In this document: piece by piece, positions 1 through 6,191 of the stretch
Position numbering within the stretch: position 1 is the stretch's first letter
Layout: each line of letters opens with the position of its first letter
Source of the DNA: Pseudomonadota bacterium
GTDB lineage: Bacteria > Pseudomonadota > Alphaproteobacteria > Rhizobiales > Devosiaceae
Length of the DNA: 14,211 nt
NCBI GenBank assembly: GCA_023433985.1
Contig: JAEYTN010000251.1
Location: forward strand, 1-14,211
Direction: 5' to 3'
Position numbers and translations under genes: made by a program
Notes under the pieces: generated by a model
The model's input: only the letters and a program-made list of their open reading frames with translations
What the model was told of the DNA's origin: nothing
Database searches by the model: none

Positions 1-691
1 CGGCGAGGGCACCCGAGATGGTGAAGACGAACAGCGTCACCTGCGTCACCTTGATGCCGCGCAGCGGCGCCGCCACCGGGTTGGAGCCCAGCGCGAAGAT
101 CTGGCGCCCGACCCGGGTGTGCATGGCGAAGATGTAGGTGAGCAGCGCCACGCCGAAGGCGATGAAGATGATCCACGGAATGCCGAAGACCGGCGAGGTC
201 TGCGACAGGCCCTTGAGCTCGGAGGGAATCCACTGCCGGTCGATCTGCTTGGCGTTCGAGATGATGAAGGTGAGGCCGCGATAGAGGCTCAGGGTGCCCA
301 GCGTCACGATGATCGCGGGCAGACGGAAGAGGGTGATCAGCAGGCCATTGCCCAGGCCCAGCAGCGCGCCGACCAGGATCGACAGCGGAATGCCGGTCCA
401 CCACGGGATATCGAAGCCGAACCAGGTCGCGTCGTAGCGGTAGAGCATGCCGCTGACCATGGCCGAGACCCCCAGCATCGAGCCGATCGACAGATCGACA
501 TGGCGGGCGACGATCACCAGCATCTGCCCCATGGCGCCGATCATGATCAGCGGGGTGAGCAGCAGGATGATGCGGAGCTGGTCGAGGGTAAGGAACTGCG
601 GCTTGACCGCGCCGACGGCGAGGCAGAAGAGCACGATCATCACGGCGATGCCGGTCTCGCGCCGGAGCAGGATCGAGCGGACGAGGTTCAT
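1..691 (-). CDS. Sugar ABC transporter permease (RbsC/RhaP/LsrC type), C-terminus cut by window edge
   Basis: Inner-membrane permease of a carbohydrate (CUT2) ABC importer, only the first 230 codons present. Translation from the ATG at 691 gives a short basic N-terminus (MNLVRSILLRRETG), then hydrophobic segments at about residues 14-30, 41-62, 67-83, 98-122 and 171-190. The family hallmarks ARHVDLSIGS (62-71) and LPAIIVTLGTLSLYRG (124-139) are clear, and the sequence resembles the RhaP/RhaQ and LsrC/LsrD permeases. The ATG overlaps the TGA of the upstream ATPase (ATGA, 688-691), so the two are probably translated together. CUT2 systems normally need two permeases or a homodimer plus a periplasmic binding protein. 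Those would lie left of the window. L-rhamnose or a related deoxy sugar is inferred from the neighbouring rhamnonate dehydratase, not from the permease itself. Confidence 0.9.
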   Translation of the reverse strand, partial: MNLVRSILLRRETGIAVMIVLFCLAVGAVKPQFLTLDQLRIILLLTPLIMIGAMGQMLVIVARHVDLSIGSMLGVSAMVSGMLYRYDATWFGFDIPWWTGIPLSILVGALLGLGNGLLITLFRLPAIIVTLGTLSLYRGLTFIISNAKQIDRQWIPSELKGLSQTSPVFGIPWIIFIAFGVALLTYIFAMHTRVGRQIFALGSNPVAAPLRGIKVTQVTLFVFTISGALA

Positions 692-2208
692 GCCGCCACC
701 TCGCGCTGACCGCGCGGAACGGCGGCACTCATCACCTTCTCCTGCGTCGCTTCGGCGCGCGGGATTTCGGCGGTGAGCCGGCCCTCCGCCATCACCAGCA
801 CGCGATCGCACAAGGCAAGCAGCTCCGGCAGTTCTGAGGAGATGAGCAGGATGGCTTTGCCCTCGCGGGCGAGTTCGCCGATCATGTCGTAGAACTCGGC
901 TTTCACGCCGATGTCGATGCCGCGCGTCGGCTCGTCCAGGATGAGGATGGAGGGGTCGGCGAGCAGCCAGCGGGCGAGGATCGCCTTCTGCTGGTTGCCG
1001 CCCGACAGCTCGCCGATCGGCTGGTTGATCGAGGCGAGCCGGATGCGGAGCTTCTGCACCGCATCGCGCGCCAGGGTCTTTTCGAGGGCGCGGCGGATAA
1101 TGCCGCCCGGTGCGATCCTGCCGGGGACGGCCGCGGAGATGTTCTGCTCGACCGACAGGGTACGGAAGATGCCCGCGACGGCCCGATCCTCGGGTACGAA
1201 GGCGAGCCCGAGCGCGATGGCCTCGTCGGGCTGGCGGATATCCACGGGCTTGCCGTGCACCTTCACCGTGCCGCTCTCGGCCGGAGCGACACCGAAGATG
1301 GCGCGCGCCACATCGGTACGGCCGGCGCCGACCAGACCGCCGAGGCCGACGATCTCGCCGCGCCGCACGGCGAAGCTGATGTCGTTGAACACGCCCGGCA
1401 GCGTCAGGCCCTGCACCTCCAGCGCCACCTCGCCGATGCGGGCGGCCTCCTTGTGCAGATATTCCTTCAGCGGCCGGCCGATCATCAGGCGGATGATGTC
1501 GGCGTCGGACAGCTTCTCGATCGTGTCGGTGGCGATCTTGCTGCCGTCGCGGAAGATGGTGACGCGGTCGCAGAGCGCACGCACCTCCTCGAGCCGGTGC
1601 GAAATGAAGATGATGGTGCGGCCTTCGTCGCGCAGCCGCCGGGCGATGCCGAACAGGGTCTCCACCTCGCGGGGGGTGAGGGGGGCGGTGGGCTCGTCCA
1701 TGATGATGAGCCGGCTGTCCGAAACGAGGGCGCGGGCGATCTCGACCATCTGCTGGTCGGCGATGGAGAGGCCGCGCATGGGCTTCGTCACATCGATGCG
1801 GACGCCGAGCAGGTCCATGTAGTGCCGCGCCTGCCGCGTCATCTCCGCCCAGGGCACCGAGCCGAACCAGCCGCCTTCGCCGCCGAGCACGAGGTTTTCC
1901 GCCACGCTCAGGTCGGGGAAGGAGATCGGCTCCTGATGGATGAGCGTGATGCCGAGCTTCTGCGCGGCGTGCGGGCTCGGGACTTCCACCGGCGCGCCGT
2001 TGAGCGCGATCGAACCCCGGGTGGGACGGTGCACCCCCGCCAGGATCTTCGCGAAGGTCGATTTGCCGGCGCCGTTCTCCCCCAGCAGCGCATGGATCTC
2101 GCCAGGCATCAGGTCGAGATCGACGTCGCGCAGCACCTCGACACCGGCGAACGACTTCGAGATGCCGCGGGCGGCGATCAGCGGCGTGCCGGTGGCGTCG
2201 ACACTCAT
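688..2208 (-). CDS. Sugar ABC transporter ATP-binding protein with two nucleotide-binding domains (RbsA/XylG/RhaT type)
   Basis: A 506-residue cytoplasmic ATPase that powers sugar import, of normal length for the RbsA/XylG family with its two fused ABC domains. Domain 1 has Walker A GENGAGKS (43-50), signature LSIADQQ (147-153), Walker B LIIMDEPT (167-174) and switch His 204. Domain 2 has a degenerate Walker A, GGLVGAGRT (290-298), without the usual lysine, but a canonical signature LSGGNQQ (401-407) and Walker B ILILDEPTRGID (421-432). A degenerate second site is normal in this family. The start at 2208 overlaps the TGA of the upstream aldo/keto reductase (ATGA, 2205-2208), and the stop overlaps the permease start. 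The three genes therefore look like one leftward operon. The substrate is probably L-rhamnose or a stereochemically related sugar, by context only. Confidence 0.95.
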   Translation of the reverse strand: MSVDATGTPLIAARGISKSFAGVEVLRDVDLDLMPGEIHALLGENGAGKSTFAKILAGVHRPTRGSIALNGAPVEVPSPHAAQKLGITLIHQEPISFPDLSVAENLVLGGEGGWFGSVPWAEMTRQARHYMDLLGVRIDVTKPMRGLSIADQQMVEIARALVSDSRLIIMDEPTAPLTPREVETLFGIARRLRDEGRTIIFISHRLEEVRALCDRVTIFRDGSKIATDTIEKLSDADIIRLMIGRPLKEYLHKEAARIGEVALEVQGLTLPGVFNDISFAVRRGEIVGLGGLVGAGRTDVARAIFGVAPAESGTVKVHGKPVDIRQPDEAIALGLAFVPEDRAVAGIFRTLSVEQNISAAVPGRIAPGGIIRRALEKTLARDAVQKLRIRLASINQPIGELSGGNQQKAILARWLLADPSILILDEPTRGIDIGVKAEFYDMIGELAREGKAILLISSELPELLALCDRVLVMAEGRLTAEIPRAEATQEKVMSAAVPRGQREVAA

Positions 2209-3233
2209 GCGGGCACCGGGGCTTCAGGGTGGATCAACCCCTCTGCCTTGAGGTCGGACCAGAAGCTTGCCGGAATCGGCGCGGCGAGCGAAGCGACGTT
2301 CTGCGTCACCTCCTCGGGCCGGGAGCCGCCGGGGATCACCGAGGTGACGGCGGGATGGGCGAGGAGGAACTGCAACGCTGCGGCGGGGAGCGCCACGCCA
2401 TGCGCCGCGCAGACCGCCTCGATGCCGCGCACCTTGGCCTGCACTTCGGCCGGGGCTTTGGCATAGCCGTAGTTGGCGGCGCCCTGCGAGCCGGTGACGA
2501 GGATGCCCGAGGCGAAGGGGGCGCCAATGATGACGGAGACGCCGCGCTTCACGCATTCGGCCATGCCGGTGGTGAGGCTCCCCTGGTCGATCAGGGTGTA
2601 GGGCATGGCGACGAGGCAGAAATCGAGCTGCACCTGCGTGGCGGTCCTTTCGAGCGCCTCGTTGGTGTTGATGCCCATGCCGTAGGCCTTGATGTGGCCG
2701 GTGCGCTTCAGCTCCTCGAGCGCCTTCATGCCGGAGCCGACCAGCGCCTTTTCGTGCTCTAGCTGCCTTTCGACGCCATGGTAGGCGACGTCGAGGTCGT
2801 GGATGACGAGCGCATCGACGGTATCGAGCGCGAGGCGCTGCAGCGCGCCTTCGTACGAGCGCATGATGCCGTCATAGGAATAGTCGAAGCGGACCTCGAA
2901 GTTGAGGCCGCCGGCCCAGGGGCCACGGTCGAAGGTGCCGGGGTCGGCGGGCCGGTGCAGGGTACGGCCGACCTTGGTGGTGATCTGGAATTCGGCGCGC
3001 GGGCGGGTGCGAAGGAAGCCGCCGAGGCGATGTTCGGAAAGGCCACGGCCATACCAGGGGGCGGTATCGTAGTAGCGGACCCCGGCGTCCCACGCCGCCT
3101 GCAGCGTGGCCTGCGATGTCGGCTCGTCGACGCGGTTGTAGAGCTCGCCCAGATGCGCGGCACCGAAGCCGAAAACGGGCAGTTCGAGCGTGGTGTTCCC
3201 TACCTTGCGGCGTGACGAAACCGTAAGCGACAT
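2205..3233 (-). CDS. Aldo/keto reductase, likely NAD(P)-dependent sugar 1-dehydrogenase (D-threo-aldose / L-fucose dehydrogenase type)
   Basis: A 342-residue TIM-barrel oxidoreductase of the AKR superfamily. The catalytic tetrad is visible: Asp56 and Tyr61 in RYYDTAPWYGRG, Lys87 in TTKVGR and His145 in LVIHDLD. The cofactor loop is near VIPGGSRPEEV in the C-terminal part. Overall it resembles the D-threo-aldose 1-dehydrogenase / L-fucose dehydrogenase and pyridoxal dehydrogenase group, which oxidises sugars at C1 to lactones. I choose the ATG at 3233 because GGGAGG (3248-3243) lies 9 bases upstream. A TTG start at 3320 would run through the operator and is unlikely. It is first in the leftward operon and overlaps the ATPase gene by ATGA. 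With a rhamnonate dehydratase diverging next door, a role as L-rhamnose (or L-fucose/L-lyxose-like) dehydrogenase is inferred. The exact sugar is unproven. Confidence 0.88.
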   Translation of the reverse strand: MSLTVSSRRKVGNTTLELPVFGFGAAHLGELYNRVDEPTSQATLQAAWDAGVRYYDTAPWYGRGLSEHRLGGFLRTRPRAEFQITTKVGRTLHRPADPGTFDRGPWAGGLNFEVRFDYSYDGIMRSYEGALQRLALDTVDALVIHDLDVAYHGVERQLEHEKALVGSGMKALEELKRTGHIKAYGMGINTNEALERTATQVQLDFCLVAMPYTLIDQGSLTTGMAECVKRGVSVIIGAPFASGILVTGSQGAANYGYAKAPAEVQAKVRGIEAVCAAHGVALPAAALQFLLAHPAVTSVIPGGSRPEEVTQNVASLAAPIPASFWSDLKAEGLIHPEAPVPA

Positions 3234-3242
3234 AGCAGCAGA

Positions 3243-3248
3243 CCTCCC
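3243..3248 (-). promoter_or_regulatory. Shine-Dalgarno GGGAGG deciding the aldo/keto reductase start
   Basis: On the minus strand GGGAGG lies 9 bases before the ATG at 3233. It selects this start over the far-upstream TTG at 3320. Its first two G residues are shared with the 3' arm of the leader hairpin at 3247-3288. Confidence 0.75.
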
Positions 3249-3288
3249 AAAGGCAACACGGCGGGTTGGCTCCCGCTCCGACCTTTGG
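3247..3288 (-). promoter_or_regulatory. Nested hairpin in the aldo/keto reductase 5' leader
   Basis: The minus-strand leader has outer arms CCAAAGG (3288-3282) and CCTTTGG (3253-3247), a perfect 7-bp pairing. They enclose a second perfect stem, GCGGG (3276-3272) with CCCGC (3265-3261), with a 6-base loop. The outer 3' arm overlaps the first two bases of the Shine-Dalgarno sequence. A translational role is possible but is inferred from pairing only. Confidence 0.4.
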
Positions 3289-3292
3289 CGCA

Positions 3293-3322
3293 ACTTGTCA
3301 GACAAAAATTTGTTTGACAAGT
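3293..3322. promoter_or_regulatory. Palindromic tandem operator, probably for the adjacent FadR-type GntR regulator
   Basis: A 30-bp inverted repeat centred between 3307 and 3308. The left arm ACTTGTCAGACAAAA matches the reverse complement of the right arm, ACTTGTCAAACAAAT, at 13 of 15 positions. It contains two 11-bp sites, TTGTCAGACAA (3295-3305, a perfect palindrome) and TTGTTTGACAA (3310-3320), with centres 15 bp apart. Both fit the TnGTnnnACnA pattern known for FadR-subfamily GntR proteins. The element lies between the divergent aldo/keto reductase and GntR/rhmD operons. A plus-strand TTGACA (3314-3319) resembling a -35 box sits inside it, so bound regulator could block rightward and possibly leftward transcription. 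The -10 positions are not convincing. Confidence 0.7.
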
Positions 3323-3389
3323 CCTGACACCCCGCTCATTCCTGATGCCCAATGGCCGCCGGTAGAGTGGCCGAAAGGGAGGGCGGCTG

Positions 3390-3470
3390 ATGCCCACGGG
3401 CGTCCATTTCCGCTGTTTTGCCTGGGCTTTCCGGCCGGTTGACGACGGCCGGACGAGCTTGTGCGCATGA
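3390..3470 (+). CDS. Small leader ORF (26 codons) translationally coupled to the GntR gene
   Basis: An ATG at 3390 follows a strong Shine-Dalgarno, AGGGAGGG (3376-3383), at 6 bases spacing. The frame stays open for 26 codons, beginning MPTGVHFRCFAW and ending RTSLCA. Its TGA (3468-3470) overlaps the ATG of the GntR gene (3467) as ATGA. The GntR gene itself has only a weak ribosome site (GGACGAG, 3451-3457). Ribosomes terminating on the leader would therefore deliver translation to the regulator. The peptide has no recognisable domain and no run of a single amino acid that would indicate classic attenuation. It has two Cys, one near each end. It may be a leader whose translation matters rather than a functional peptide. 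Confidence 0.5.
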   Translation: MPTGVHFRCFAWAFRPVDDGRTSLCA

Positions 3471-4267
3471 GCAGGGCTCCGTCCAGACCCGCCCTCGTGC
3501 CGGCCGAGGAAAACGGCTTCGCCGATTTCGAGCGGGAGCGGTCCAGCGAGCATTTCGGCACACTGGAGCGCCGGCCGATCGCCGAGCAGGTGGCCGCCCG
3601 CATCATGGGCATGATCAAGTCGGGCAACCTCAAATCCGGCGACCGCCTGCCCACCGAGGCGCAGATGACGATCGCGTTCGGCATCTCGCGGCCGCCGCTG
3701 CGCGAGGCGCTGAAGGCGCTGACCCTGATGGGGGTGCTGTCGAGTCGGCAGGGCGGGCGCTACACCGTCACCGACCTGTCGCCGAGCCGGCTGGTGGCGC
3801 CGTTCAACACCATGCTGAGCGTCGCCGACTACGACGTGCACCAGCAGTTCGAGACGCGCACGGTGGTCGATCTAGAACTGGTGCGGCTCGCTGCGGTGCG
3901 CGGATCACGGGAGCAACTGCAGCGTATCCACAAGCTGGCGGTGGATGGGCGGGCGTTTCACGACGATCCGGTGGCGTTCCGGCTGATCGACATCGAGTTC
4001 CACCAGGCGATCAACGATGCGGCGGGCAACGCGCTGCTCTCGTCGCTGGCGCAGGTGCTCTACGACCTGGGGCTCGACGTGCGGCGCATGGCGTCGGAGA
4101 TGCCGGGGGTGATCCCGAAGAGCGTGGAGCAGCATATCGTGATCGCCGATGCGCTGCTCGCCGGCGACGGTGAGGCGGCCGCGGCTGGGTACCGGCGCCA
4201 CCTGGAGCATGTCCGCGATACGACCATCCAGTCGGTCGCCAACGACAAGAAGGCTTCTGCCCCATGA
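3467..4267 (+). CDS. FadR-subfamily GntR transcriptional regulator (FCD domain)
   Basis: A 266-residue DNA-binding repressor or activator that senses a small acid or sugar acid. The winged helix lies at about residues 36-105, with the GntR signature LKSGDRLPTEAQMTIAFGIS (55-74) followed by RPPLREALKAL. The all-helical FCD ligand domain follows, with the expected metal-binding set Asp175 and His179 (IDIEFHQAI), His223 (EQHIVIADAL) and His245 (YRRHLEHV). About 30 residues precede the DNA-binding domain. The ATG at 3467 is preferred over GTG 3461 because it has workable spacing to GGACGAG and sits exactly on the stop of the leader ORF. The gene overlaps rhmD by ATGA (4264-4267). The likely operator is the palindrome at 3293-3322 and the likely effector is an aldonate or 2-keto-3-deoxy acid of the pathway (inference). 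Confidence 0.93.
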   Translation: MSRAPSRPALVPAEENGFADFERERSSEHFGTLERRPIAEQVAARIMGMIKSGNLKSGDRLPTEAQMTIAFGISRPPLREALKALTLMGVLSSRQGGRYTVTDLSPSRLVAPFNTMLSVADYDVHQQFETRTVVDLELVRLAAVRGSREQLQRIHKLAVDGRAFHDDPVAFRLIDIEFHQAINDAAGNALLSSLAQVLYDLGLDVRRMASEMPGVIPKSVEQHIVIADALLAGDGEAAAAGYRRHLEHVRDTTIQSVANDKKASAP

Positions 4268-5448
4268 GTTCCGCGTTCCGCATCAAGGAGATGCGTGTCT
4301 ACAACATCAAGCCGTCGGAGAAGGCGGGGACCTATTTCAGGGGCGGCGACGCGAAGCACTGGCTGGTGGATTCGCTGATCTCCAACCCGATGTCGGGCTA
4401 CGCGCAGTATCGCGAGAAGCGGTCGAGCTGGGGGATCGGGGTGCTCGGCGCCATCGTCGTCGAACTCGAGACCGAGGATGGCGTGGTCGGCGTCGCAACG
4501 GGGTCGGGCGGCGTGCCGGCGGCGTGGATGATCCATCACCATTTCCGCCGTTTCATCGTCGGGCAGGACGCGCGCAACATCAACATGATCTGGGACCAGC
4601 TCTACCGGAGCTCGCTGCCCTATGGCCGCAAGGGGCTGCCGATCATGGCGATCTCGTGCGTGGACCTGGCGCTGTGGGACCTCGTGGGCAAGGTGCGGGG
4701 CGAGCCGGTCTACAACCTGATCGGCGGCAAGGCGCGCGACGAGATCACGTTCTACTGCACGACGCCCGAGCCCACGGCGATCAAGGCGCTCGGCTTCTGG
4801 GGCGCCAAGGTGCCGCTGCCCCACAGCCATTTCGACGGAGAGGAGGGGCTCAGGGGTAACTACGAGTTCCTGAAGCGGCACCGGGAGAGCGTGGGGCCGG
4901 ATTTTCCGCTGATGGTAGACTGCTACATGTCGCTCACGGCCGAGTATGCGATCCGCCTGGCGGAGCTGTGCAAGCCGCTCAACATCCACTGGTGGGAGGA
5001 GGTGCTCTCACCGGACGACGTGGAGGGCTTCCGGCTGATCAAGGCGGCGCACCCGACGCTCAAGTGGACGACGGGCGAGCACGAATATACGCGCTACGGC
5101 TTCCGCCGGCTGCTCGAGGAGCGGCTGCTCGACATCGTGCAGCCGGACGTGATGTGGGTGGGCGGATTGACCGAGACGCTGCGGATTGCGGCGCATGCTT
5201 CGGCTTATGACACCGTCGTCGTGCCGCATGGGTCGGGGCCGTACTCATACCAGTTCATCGCCAGCCAGACGGGGCCGGCCTTCTGCGAATACGTGGCGGC
5301 GAGCCCGGACGGGAAGTCGATCCAGCCGGTGTTCGGCGAGCTGTTCGAGGGCGAAGCAATGCCGGTGAACGGTCGGCTGCGGGTATCGGACGCGCCGGGG
5401 TTCGGGATGGTGCTGGCGGGGCGGGAGGGGCTGGAGTTGCTGGTCTGA
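4264..5448 (+). CDS. rhmD: L-rhamnonate dehydratase (enolase superfamily)
   Basis: A 394-residue cytoplasmic Mg-dependent dehydratase that converts L-rhamnonate to 2-keto-3-deoxy-L-rhamnonate. Its sequence follows E. coli RhmD (YfaW) along its length, including the blocks AISCVDLALWDLVGKV, VPHGSGPYSYQ and MPVNGRL. Visible catalytic residues are the metal ligands Asp219 (MVDCYM), Glu245 (WWEEVL) and Glu272 (TTGEHEY), the His322-Asp295 dyad (VVPHGSG and VQPDVMW), plus His32 (AKHW) and His273, which are characteristic of this subgroup. Family members also act on L-lyxonate and L-mannonate, so the physiological acid could differ. Translation is coupled to the GntR gene by a 4-base overlap. The next steps (keto-deoxy acid aldolase or dehydrogenase) are not in the window. 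The gene ends 23 bp from the converging peptide-transporter operon. Confidence 0.93.
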   Translation: MSSAFRIKEMRVYNIKPSEKAGTYFRGGDAKHWLVDSLISNPMSGYAQYREKRSSWGIGVLGAIVVELETEDGVVGVATGSGGVPAAWMIHHHFRRFIVGQDARNINMIWDQLYRSSLPYGRKGLPIMAISCVDLALWDLVGKVRGEPVYNLIGGKARDEITFYCTTPEPTAIKALGFWGAKVPLPHSHFDGEEGLRGNYEFLKRHRESVGPDFPLMVDCYMSLTAEYAIRLAELCKPLNIHWWEEVLSPDDVEGFRLIKAAHPTLKWTTGEHEYTRYGFRRLLEERLLDIVQPDVMWVGGLTETLRIAAHASAYDTVVVPHGSGPYSYQFIASQTGPAFCEYVAASPDGKSIQPVFGELFEGEAMPVNGRLRVSDAPGFGMVLAGREGLELLV

Positions 5449-5464
5449 CGCCGGGTTTGCCGTC

Positions 5465-5479
5465 CGAGCCCTCAGCTCG
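5465..5479. other. Short hairpin at the rhmD / ABC operon convergence point
   Basis: CGAGC and GCTCG form a perfect 5-bp stem around a 5-base loop. It lies between the converging stop codons and runs over the end of the DppF-like gene. Neither side is followed by a T-run, so it is at best a weak, factor-dependent termination or processing signal. Confidence 0.2.
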
Positions 5480-6191
5480 CTTCCAGCAACTGCCGTGAAT
5501 ACTCGTCGCGCACATCGCGGGCTCGCAGCTGCTCGCGGGTCAGCGTTTCCACCGTCCGGGCGTTGCGCATCACCATCAGCCGCTCGCACATGTAGCTGAT
5601 GACCGCGAGGTCGTGGCTGACGATGACGAAGGTGAGGCCGAGCTCCTGCCGCAGCCGGTTGAGCAGGTTCAATATCTCCGCCTGGATCGAGACGTCGAGG
5701 GCCGAGGTCGGCTCGTCGAGCAGCAGGATGCGGGGTTGCAGCGCGAGGGCGCGGGCGATGGCGACGCGCTGGCGCTGGCCGCCGGAGAGTTCATGCGGGA
5801 AGCGGAACTGGAAGCGGGCGCCAAGCCCGATCAGCTCCAGCAGTTCCGCCGCGCGACCGAGCGGGTTGGCGATGCCGTTGATGACCATCGGCTCGGCGAT
5901 CTGCTGGCCGATGGTGTAGCGCGGGTGGAGCGAACCATAGGGGTCCTGGAACACCATCTGCACGGTACGCGCGAGGTCGCGTTGCCTGGTGGTGCGCGCA
6001 TCCATGCCATTGATGGCGATGCGGCCCGTCCAATGCCGGTTGAGCCCCACCATGGTGCGCAGGATGGTCGATTTTCCCGAGCCCGACTCCCCGACGAGCC
6101 CGAAGCTTTCCCCCTCGGCCGCCGTGAAGCTGACATTGTCCACGGCGGTGGAACCCGAAAACTGGACGGTGAGCTTTTCGACTTCGATCAT
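5472..6191 (-). CDS. Peptide/nickel-type ABC transporter ATP-binding protein (DppF/OppF-like)
   Basis: A 239-residue ABC ATPase, the last gene of the leftward importer operon. Motifs are Walker A GESGSGKS (34-41), Q-loop Gln82 in MVFQDPYGSL, signature LSGGQRQR (135-142), Walker B ILLLDEPTSALD (155-166) and switch His193. MVFQDPYGSL with LHPR is typical of the DppF/OppF branch. I chose the ATG at 6191 because GGAGG lies 7 bases upstream and the start overlaps the TGA of the preceding ATPase (ATGA, 6188-6191). A further upstream in-frame start at 6209 would overlap more and has no such site. The protein is shorter than most DppF/OppF (usually above 300 residues) and has only a remnant (YSRQLLEAS) of the usual C-terminal HPYT oligopeptide region. 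It probably pairs with the DppD-like subunit as a heterodimer. Confidence 0.92.
   Translation of the reverse strand: MIEVEKLTVQFSGSTAVDNVSFTAAEGESFGLVGESGSGKSTILRTMVGLNRHWTGRIAINGMDARTTRQRDLARTVQMVFQDPYGSLHPRYTIGQQIAEPMVINGIANPLGRAAELLELIGLGARFQFRFPHELSGGQRQRVAIARALALQPRILLLDEPTSALDVSIQAEILNLLNRLRQELGLTFVIVSHDLAVISYMCERLMVMRNARTVETLTREQLRARDVRDEYSRQLLEAS

Noticed and set aside
688..2208. Altered signature (LSIADQQ) and Lys-less second Walker A suggesting a broken ATPase
   Set aside because: Both are normal in RbsA/XylG-type two-domain sugar ATPases.
1255..2466. Long plus-strand open frame (403 codons) over the sugar ATPase and AKR genes
   Set aside because: Low-complexity His/Asp/Arg/Ala-rich translation antisense to two well-matched genes. 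It is a by-product of high GC codon use.
3234..3320. Extended AKR start at TTG 3320
   Set aside because: It would place coding sequence through the operator palindrome and ignores the good GGGAGG/ATG at 3233. The extra residues do not resemble the family N-terminus.
3314..3342. Full sigma-70 promoter for the GntR operon from TTGACA
   Set aside because: The -35 hexamer is perfect, but no acceptable -10 is seen at 16-18 bp, so only the hexamer is noted within the operator.
4060..4989. Minus-strand open frame of 309 codons across the GntR and rhmD genes
   Set aside because: Antisense to conserved catalytic blocks of RhmD and with no recognisable protein family.
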